Below, one piece after another: positions 9,299-14,428 of a stretch of 14,428 nt of DNA. The DNA is from Stramenopiles sp. TOSAG23-2 (taxonomy: Eukaryota; Sar): contig LT649735.1 of NCBI GenBank assembly GCA_900128395.1, forward strand, positions 1 to 14,428. Direction: 5' to 3'. Under the pieces are notes generated by a model, which ran no database searches, was not told the origin of the DNA, and saw only the letters and a list, made by a program, of their open reading frames with translations. Made by a program: the position numbers and the translations under genes. Positions within the stretch are counted from its first letter, which is position 1, and each line of letters opens with the position of its first letter.

Positions 9299-10013
9299 AT
9301 AGTTAAAAAAAAATAATATATATTTCTGATGAGTGAATGCAAAGAATTATTAAAATTCAAAAAAAAAAAAACAAAAAAAAAAAACAGTAGTAGTTTCAAA
9401 ATTATAAACACTGAAAAATAAAAGCAAATAAATGTTGTGTAATATTTATACCACTGTTGATTTTCTGTTTTTTTATTTATCCAGTGAGCATATATTATAT
9501 AAAAATATATATATATATATCTATAGACGTAACTAAAAATGATAATATGAATGAGAGAAAAGATCTTTTGCCATATATACTTGTACATGTAGTACTACAG
9601 TAGGTTGCAAAAAAGAGATGATCCATGAAAACCGGCCAAAAAAGTACACAATTGTTCCATTTTTTGCGATTTTTCGTCGATTTCCTATCAAGTAGTTAAA
9701 TTATATTATACTAATATTGTGCTTAAATGTAAAAATGTTGGATGAAAATGGAGGCGTTTAATCTCGGAGGGGGGTGTTTTTCCAGATCTTTTAATCTGAT
9801 CGACTGTATTATGACGACAACAGTGTTTTTTTTTCTTCTTCTTCTTCACCAAATAACATTAGGTTGCATTACTACTACTACAAAAATCAATAGTAGTAGA
9901 AGAGCTAATAGAAGTATATGGATTATACGAAACGACATACAGTTAAACATGTTGTAGGGGAAAAGATCTTTACTATCAATTAACAACATTATATAGTGAA
10001 CTGATAATCAACA
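9299..10013. other. Divergent spacer between AARSD1 and the membrane-protein gene
   Basis: 715 bp, AT-rich. Oligo-A tracts separated by single C (about 9360-9384) and an (AT)n run (9505-9520) lie upstream of AARSD1. A less AT-rich part at about 9600-9690 begins ACAGTAGGTTGCAAAA, but no matching inverted end was found. A 71-codon ORF at 9742-9957 is listed separately. The sequence 9872-9880 / 9891-9899 forms a perfect 9-bp stem with a 10-base loop, made of ACT and AGT triplets. The promoters of both flanking genes must lie here. Confidence 0.5.
9742..9957 (+). CDS. Doubtful 71-codon ORF with signal-like hydrophobic stretch
   Basis: The reading frame starts MKMEAFNLGG and ends 56 bases before the start of the membrane-protein gene, in another frame. 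A second ATG at residue 24 opens a stretch (VFFFLLLLHQITLGC, about 28-42) that looks like a signal peptide or single membrane helix, followed by a short basic tail. It could be a small secreted peptide, an upstream ORF in the leader of the next gene, or a chance ORF. No homology recognised. Low confidence that it is translated. Confidence 0.2.
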   Translation: MKMEAFNLGGGCFSRSFNLIDCIMTTTVFFFLLLLHQITLGCITTTTKINSSRRANRSIWIIRNDIQLNML

Positions 10014-11201
10014 ATGATCGTTCCAACAGATAATACGAATAAAATGTTTCAAGATAACCACAATATTAGTAATAATGATAATAATAACAATCATGAAAAT
10101 GAAATAGAACATTTTCAAGACTTACCAAAGTTTTTAAAATTTGGCATTAAATATGCAGCGTCAAGGTATAAAAAGACATATGTCGTCATACAATTTTTAG
10201 TGCAATTTGGATCATTACTTCCAATATTTGGTTTTGTAACAAAATCATTAGTTCTTTCTATGGTTTTGTGTGGGTATTTATTTATTACAAATTTGAACTT
10301 AGTAATGCAACCTGATTTCACAAAGGGCGTATTTTTAAATTTATTATTACATGATACAAAAATAACGAAAAAAATTAACGATAATACATTTAAGGCATGG
10401 GTTGGAACAATGGTAATTTTCCAATTCATTACACCTCCATTTCTGTTCTACTTTATAGTGTGGCAATTTGCGAATGACCCTGCAAAAATGCTTGGTCCAT
10501 CAACATTTACTATAACTATTGTTATATCGATTATTGGACAAATTGCTATGATTCCCATGTTCATATTAAATAGTTGCCAAACATTAACCGATCAAGTAAG
10601 TTTGGTACATATTTCGACCATTCAAAACTATCTTGAAAAAATTCGTGATATTATCGTAAATGATAATAATAATAATGTTGGTGGCGGAGAGTATAATTTT
10701 GTTGAAGAGGGTGGTATGTCGCTTGTTGATAAATTATCCCAAGAACAGGAACAAGTAGAAAAATGGATCATGAAAATTAATAATGGAATGTCAACATTTA
10801 ATACCATTCAATTATGCAATTACATTGGAGGATGTATTTTGTTTTTATTTATTGCAGCTGGAGGTTATGGTTTCGGAGCAACGATAGGATGTGCTATTTG
10901 TGCACTATTCTTATTTTGTATGATTGGTAATAATTTATATGCAATGTCAAAACCTAATATGGTTTGGGAACGAGAAAGAATATTATTATTAAATGATGCA
11001 AAAGTGTTTTTAAATTTAAAATTTGAAAGAGAAAATTTTGACATATGGTTGCAAAATCATAATATCAATTCAAGTAAAGCATTTGGTACTAAAATTACAT
11101 TTGAAAGAATGCAACAAGCAGCTGGTTTATTGATATCGGCATTTGGTATTGCATTTTATGCATTGTTACAAGATATAATGAGTAACGTGTATGATGCTTG
11201 A
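10014..11201 (+). CDS. Seven-helix membrane protein, possibly gustatory-receptor-like (GRL)
   Basis: A 395-aa integral membrane protein not matched to a family by signature. Hydrophobic segments by eye: about 56-75, 78-98, 129-152, 164-187, 268-287, 289-310 and 367-386, giving seven helices. The Asn-rich N-terminus (1-40) is hydrophilic. The helix 4-5 loop is long and charged (about 190-262, with a small Asn/Gly-rich insert), and the helix 6-7 loop (about 312-363) looks helical and amphipathic, ending in WLQNHN and FGTKIT before the last helix. Seven helices, long presumed cytosolic 4-5 and 6-7 loops and a last helix close to the C-terminus match the insect gustatory/odorant receptor superfamily and its protist GRL and plant DUF3537 relatives, which have almost no sequence signature. 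No GPCR motif (DRY, NPxxY) is evident. The family call is inference; the multi-pass membrane nature is solid. TGA stop; no intron. Confidence 0.75.
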   Translation: MIVPTDNTNKMFQDNHNISNNDNNNNHENEIEHFQDLPKFLKFGIKYAASRYKKTYVVIQFLVQFGSLLPIFGFVTKSLVLSMVLCGYLFITNLNLVMQPDFTKGVFLNLLLHDTKITKKINDNTFKAWVGTMVIFQFITPPFLFYFIVWQFANDPAKMLGPSTFTITIVISIIGQIAMIPMFILNSCQTLTDQVSLVHISTIQNYLEKIRDIIVNDNNNNVGGGEYNFVEEGGMSLVDKLSQEQEQVEKWIMKINNGMSTFNTIQLCNYIGGCILFLFIAAGGYGFGATIGCAICALFLFCMIGNNLYAMSKPNMVWERERILLLNDAKVFLNLKFERENFDIWLQNHNINSSKAFGTKITFERMQQAAGLLISAFGIAFYALLQDIMSNVYDA

Positions 11202-11815
11202 GTAAAAACATATTGCAACACATTATTATACATAACAATATATTATATATGTTTCACGAAAGAAGACACATGGGTAAGAGTTGTTGGGTATGTGCAAATC
11301 ACACTGTCTTTTTTTTCCACTTACACTAGAATATTAATTTATTATCGGATATATTTACCAGCCAAAAGGGCCAGGTATATATTTTCGTAATTTCGGTCAA
11401 ATTCACATCACACGGACAACAAGCTATTCTACTAAGTACATGAAATACTATCTAAGGACTCGACGACTCGACCAGTACCTTAACCTGTTACGGTAAAATT
11501 GCCAATTTAAATTAGCATCCAGATAGCACTACCATCCTACCTGTGTGCATTTTTTTTTTTGTGGAATAATAAATTAATAAATAAATAAGAATTAATTATT
11601 TCTGAATTAATATTAATAGCCCTCTACTGGAAAGAAAAAACATAACAAAAACATTCTTGATATATATATATATATAAAAGTAAACAATTTTAATTTATCA
11701 AATAGATAAAAAAAACAAAGAAGTAAAAAGATTATAAAAACGAAAACTTTGTCAAACAATAAGAAGAATATACACAACATCATTTTTTATTTTTTTTTTA
11801 AATTCCTTCTTCAAA
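11202..11815. other. Spacer upstream of the oxidase-kinase fusion gene
   Basis: 614 bp between two plus-strand genes. AATAAA motifs at 11568-11573 and 11576-11581, in a run of AATAAATAAATAAG type, may polyadenylate the upstream transcript, though they lie about 370 bases after its stop. An imperfect hairpin (TACC-A-GCC / GGC-CA-GGTA) sits at about 11356-11377. A (TA)8 tract at 11661-11676 is about 140 bases before the next ATG. No gene recognised. Confidence 0.5.
11661..11676. repeat. (TA)8 tract
   Basis: Eight TA dinucleotides upstream of the oxidase-kinase fusion. Similar TA tracts occur before the FYVE gene (about 1860-1883), in the spacer before the PWWP-like gene (about 4928-4940) and upstream of AARSD1 (9505-9520). 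They may be promoter-associated, nucleosome-poor DNA in this genome, or plain microsatellites. Confidence 0.6.
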
Positions 11816-13147
11816 ATGAGAACCTTAATTTTATTGCCCATTACAACAATAATGTTACTGCTTCTAGATTTAAAGCTAGTATGCAGTTTGAATGTCGTGG
11901 CTTCTTCACTTATTGATGCTGGTCGCGAGACTCCCAAGCTAGATGACGATGTACTAGAAGTCGTTAAATCCATAGAAGAACGTTATTCAAACCACCCCGG
12001 GTTCCGCCATTACTTTTGGGACTTTATGGCAAAAGGTGATTATGATTTACAATTTTTAAGAAAGTATGCACTTCATTATTATGAACACGTTCGCGTATTT
12101 CGCTTATATTTAGCTGGTGCAATGACTGCAGTACCGGTCGAAGAATTTCAAGTCACGCTTAGTGAAATTATAGCAGATGAATTTGGTGTACGTTTATACA
12201 ATGAACCTGATGTAGATGGTCACCCTAAATTGTTTCGACGTTTTATGCGGAGTTTGGGATTAACAGAAGACGATTGGGAAACTGTTTCAACTGGCAAAAA
12301 TCTAATTGAAGGCATTGCACATTATAAACGCATTCATTACGGTCTTTTCAACGGTGGTTTAGCTGAGGAAATAGTTGGTGCTATTATTTTTGGTATGGAA
12401 CGTACTACACCTCATCGACATAGTCGAGTGTTGGATGGCCTGAAAAAATTTAGTGATAGAACTGGGCATGAAATTGACTGGCAATTTTTCAGTGAACATG
12501 TTGGAGTAGATGATTATCATAATAATGCGCTTCTTTTCCCTTTACAATCATGGTTTCTTGATCCAGTAAAGGTCGATCGTATGATGCAAGGTGCAACAGC
12601 ATCGTTTGATGCTCGAAAAGGATTTCTTGATGATCTGGCCACAACCATGGGTATCACAAAGCCACCTACATCACAGTCTTGCACTGCTAGTTTGAGCTCG
12701 CCGGTGCATATTGACAAGATGCCAGAACTTGTCAAAGGTGTAGAGTGGATGCCATTATCAAGCTTACATGTTCACGAAGACATTGATGAAGAACGTCGTT
12801 TAGCATTGCTTGCTTATATGAATATCACTCTTCAGCAACAACAATTGATGACAATTTCTGCCATATCTGTATCAATTGAAGGTGTTGTAATTGATGGTCA
12901 CCATCGATTGTCGGCATTAGCATCATTAGGATATACGGAAGTTCCTTGTTGTATAATCAATTATGATCACAAGAATATACGTGTACATGGGAGTACAAAA
13001 ATTCGCGTCAAAGAATTTGCAACTCAACATCAACACGAACTGATGCCTCCTAAAAGTACAAGGCACACTGTCGTAGGATGTGATGGAAACGAACATCCTA
13101 TTGCGGTTTTATCCCCAGTAATTTCACTTGCAGGAAAGCAACCATGA
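11816..13147 (+). CDS. Fusion: heme-oxygenase-like diiron oxidase + SerK/SbnI-type serine kinase-like domain, with signal peptide
   Basis: A 443-aa two-domain protein. Residues 1-24 have a short basic start and a Leu-rich core ending near VCS, as in a cleaved signal peptide. Residues about 45-280 are an all-helical heme-oxygenase-like (HDO; CADD/UndA/BesC/PqqC-fold) domain. Likely iron ligands are E122 (DEFG), H136 (GHPKLF), E184/E185 (AEEIVG) and H228, D232, H235 in HVGVDDYH. This HxxxDxxH end motif is the same as in CADD, so a diiron redox enzyme is expected rather than cofactor-free PqqC. Residues about 305-435 resemble the ParB-fold free serine kinases SerK and SbnI: HE at 320-321 (E321 aligns with their catalytic Glu), DGHHR at 360-364, LGY (371-373) then an NYDHKNIRV strand, and PKSTRH at 412-417. 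The large middle part of SerK is absent. Substrate and product are unknown; a role in amino-acid-derived metabolism is inference. The gene looks less AT-rich than its neighbours, lacks Asn runs and has no intron, which would fit a bacterial origin. TGA stop. Confidence 0.8.
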   Translation: MRTLILLPITTIMLLLLDLKLVCSLNVVASSLIDAGRETPKLDDDVLEVVKSIEERYSNHPGFRHYFWDFMAKGDYDLQFLRKYALHYYEHVRVFRLYLAGAMTAVPVEEFQVTLSEIIADEFGVRLYNEPDVDGHPKLFRRFMRSLGLTEDDWETVSTGKNLIEGIAHYKRIHYGLFNGGLAEEIVGAIIFGMERTTPHRHSRVLDGLKKFSDRTGHEIDWQFFSEHVGVDDYHNNALLFPLQSWFLDPVKVDRMMQGATASFDARKGFLDDLATTMGITKPPTSQSCTASLSSPVHIDKMPELVKGVEWMPLSSLHVHEDIDEERRLALLAYMNITLQQQQLMTISAISVSIEGVVIDGHHRLSALASLGYTEVPCCIINYDHKNIRVHGSTKIRVKEFATQHQHELMPPKSTRHTVVGCDGNEHPIAVLSPVISLAGKQP

Positions 13148-13527
13148 TTAACAGAACATGTGAAAAAGAAATTAAAAGAAATGGTTTATTATAATACAAA
13201 ATGAAAAACAAAAGAATGTTAAAATAATTAATAGAAAAATAATTTTATTATTTTTTACATGATGTGTGGCTGCACCGCACAGATTTAAAAATATGATTTT
13301 ATAAAATAAAAAAATAAGATTATGTGCATATTTAATACTTTCGAACAAGAGTTCGTATTTAAATTGCATTAATTAAAGACTAAGATTACACATCATATGT
13401 GCACAAAGGAAAAAATAAAATCTCAGAACACAATATAAACAGTGTTTTTATAAATTATTTTTGTATAATGTATACCAGACGTAAAACAGTACTTCCGAAT
13501 ATTTATATCTCTCCTCAAAACACACTT
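13148..13527. other. Convergent spacer between the fusion gene and the glycosyltransferase
   Basis: 380 bp, AT-rich, holding both 3' ends. AATAAA at 13305-13310 (plus) may serve the fusion gene, and AATAAA on the minus strand (complement of 13244-13249) may serve the glycosyltransferase, in which case the two transcripts overlap. A compact GC-rich stem-loop lies at 13263-13281. No gene recognised; a short minus-strand ORF at 13172-13369 looks like chance. Confidence 0.5.
13263..13281. other. GC-rich 7-bp stem with 5-base loop
   Basis: TGTGTGG (13263-13269) pairs with CCGCACA (13275-13281), including one G-T wobble, around the loop CTGCA. It stands out as a GC-rich hairpin in very AT-rich DNA between two convergent genes. 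It may be a 3'-UTR structure of either transcript; chance is possible. Confidence 0.35.
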
Positions 13528-14428
13528 TTATAATCTCTGCTGCTGCTTCTTTTGCTTTGTTGGTCCCGTATTATATGCACCTGGAACGCATGGACATATT
13601 CTACTTGCTTCTGGACTTTTATCACTACAATCACTTTTTTTCCCTCCTCCTGGATTATCATGTATACAAAATCCTTCCTCTTTCTTCTGACTTTCTTGTA
13701 GAATCAATGCTGGAGTATATCCTTTGTTTGAATATTTTGTATGTGTTTTACAACCTGCAGGACAATCGATAAGTGAGGTAATACGACTGCAATCATTTAA
13801 ATATTGAAAGCCTTCTGATGCACATTTACTTTTATCTGTATTACTACATACTTCATCACAACTTAAACCTTTTGTCCCAACTAATATTTCAATATGCCCG
13901 GGTAAACTTCTTTGTTTACCACGATGATAACCATATTGCACCAATGCACCAAATGTCCCTACACCAGCTTCACATGGAGACATACCAGCCATTGCACATT
14001 TTTGTTGAAACGTTTCTTGTTTCATCCATGAATTTACCTTCAATTTAGAACCACAATTACCAACATGACGTTGCCCCCTATCTGAAAAAGTAGATTGTTT
14101 TCCTAAATGTTCTAACATATTATATTGCAATACTCGAAATGGATTTACATTACGACGTGGGTCACCAAATTGTCGCTTACCTTGACTATTGACAGCGGAA
14201 AAATATTCCGTAAACAAAAGATCAACTGGCATCATATTTTGATTTGTCATTAAATAATGAATAAACGGTGGAATTTCAGCACATTTAATTACAATACCAC
14301 TCATACCTACCCCAACTCGAATCGTTGACCAACCACGTTGATCGGCTCTTAAAATAGCAAATTTAATCATATGCATACCTTGTGGGCATAATTCAAAATC
14401 ATCCTCTAAAATTAACATATTTTCACAT
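13528..14428 (-). CDS. EDD-type (GT54/MGAT4-like) glycosyltransferase with Cys-rich MGAT5-like tail, 5' part missing
   Basis: The frame is open to the right edge: codons for Cys-Glu-Asn precede the first visible Met (complement of 14416-14418), and that Met lies inside the catalytic domain, so the true start is outside the window. Counting from this Met, MLILEDDFELC (1-11) holds an EDD motif, the usual divalent-metal and sugar-nucleotide site of GT-A folds. VGVGMSGIVI (35-44), PVDLLFTEYF (64-73) and LQYNMLEHLGKQST (97-110) follow. The last of these resembles the QHVGxHSS element of the MGAT4/GT54 N-acetylglucosaminyltransferases. From about 174 a Cys-rich domain begins (C187, C191, C199, C210, C219, C223, C251, C264, C275, C277), with GLSCDEVC, a short FQYLNDC and ICPC, like the Cys-rich module of MGAT5-type proteins. 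Probably a Golgi enzyme that modifies glycoproteins; donor and acceptor cannot be told. Any membrane anchor would be in the missing N-terminus. TAA stop; no intron in this part. Confidence 0.8.
   Translation of the reverse strand, partial: CENMLILEDDFELCPQGMHMIKFAILRADQRGWSTIRVGVGMSGIVIKCAEIPPFIHYLMTNQNMMPVDLLFTEYFSAVNSQGKRQFGDPRRNVNPFRVLQYNMLEHLGKQSTFSDRGQRHVGNCGSKLKVNSWMKQETFQQKCAMAGMSPCEAGVGTFGALVQYGYHRGKQRSLPGHIEILVGTKGLSCDEVCSNTDKSKCASEGFQYLNDCSRITSLIDCPAGCKTHTKYSNKGYTPALILQESQKKEEGFCIHDNPGGGKKSDCSDKSPEASRICPCVPGAYNTGPTKQKKQQQRL

Noticed and set aside
9295-9588. Minus-strand ORF of 97 codons overlapping the AARSD1 start
   Set aside because: Tyr/Ile/Phe-rich translation of (TA)n and oligo-A DNA; the ATGA overlap with AARSD1 looks accidental because the genome is eukaryotic and not operon-organised.
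9596-9690. Possible Tc1/mariner-type transposon end (TA followed by CAGTAGGTTGCAAAA)
   Set aside because: The flanking TA and the CAGT start are suggestive, but no inverted partner and no transposase trace were seen in the window.
10014-13147. Operon-like pairing of the membrane-protein gene and the oxidase-kinase gene
   Set aside because: They share a strand but are separated by 614 bp with polyadenylation-like signals and a TA tract, as expected for separate eukaryotic genes.
13172-13369. Minus-strand ORF of 65 codons in the convergent spacer
   Set aside because: Low-complexity Phe/Ile/Asn composition from AT-rich DNA, no motif, and it lies in the expected 3' UTRs.

Overview
The window is eukaryotic nuclear DNA, most likely from an AT-rich, intron-poor unicellular protist. 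Evidence: an alpha-tubulin gene, FYVE zinc fingers, PWWP/Tudor-like domains, a eukaryotic-type AARSD1 editing enzyme, long Asn, Thr and Lys homopolymers, AT-rich spacers with (TA)n tracts, and long uninterrupted reading frames on both strands. TGA ends three of the real genes and TAA ends three others, so those codons are not reassigned. The mix of an EDD glycosyltransferase with an MGAT5-like Cys-rich tail, FYVE multidomain proteins and a bacterial-looking fused enzyme would fit a stramenopile or another SAR protist. That placement is inference only.

Layout from left to right: (1) alpha-tubulin, minus strand, N-terminal 249 codons, cut by the left edge. (2) A 1.1 kb divergent spacer with a short GC-rich repeat patch. 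(3) A 910-aa FYVE - three IPT/TIG-like - FYVE protein, plus strand. (4) A 0.5 kb spacer. (5) An 809-aa nuclear-type protein, plus strand, with two PWWP/Tudor-like modules, very Lys-rich linkers and a possible PP1-docking motif. (6) AARSD1/AlaX-type alanyl-tRNA editing enzyme, minus strand. (7) A 0.7 kb divergent spacer with a doubtful 71-codon ORF. (8) A 395-aa seven-helix membrane protein, plus strand, tentatively gustatory-receptor-like. (9) A 0.6 kb spacer. (10) A 443-aa secreted or ER-targeted protein, plus strand, fusing a heme-oxygenase-like diiron oxidase domain to a compact SerK/SbnI-type (ParB-fold) free-serine-kinase-like domain. (11) A 0.4 kb convergent spacer. (12) A glycosyltransferase with an EDD motif and a Cys-rich MGAT5-like tail, minus strand, cut by the right edge.

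The genes look like independent housekeeping or accessory loci on alternating strands; nothing suggests an operon. The item most likely to be undescribed is the diiron-oxidase/serine-kinase fusion at 11816-13147. It combines two enzymatic activities that in bacteria are linked to amino-acid-derived metabolites and siderophores, and it carries an apparent signal peptide. The FYVE-IPT-FYVE architecture and the possible protist gustatory-receptor-like protein come next.
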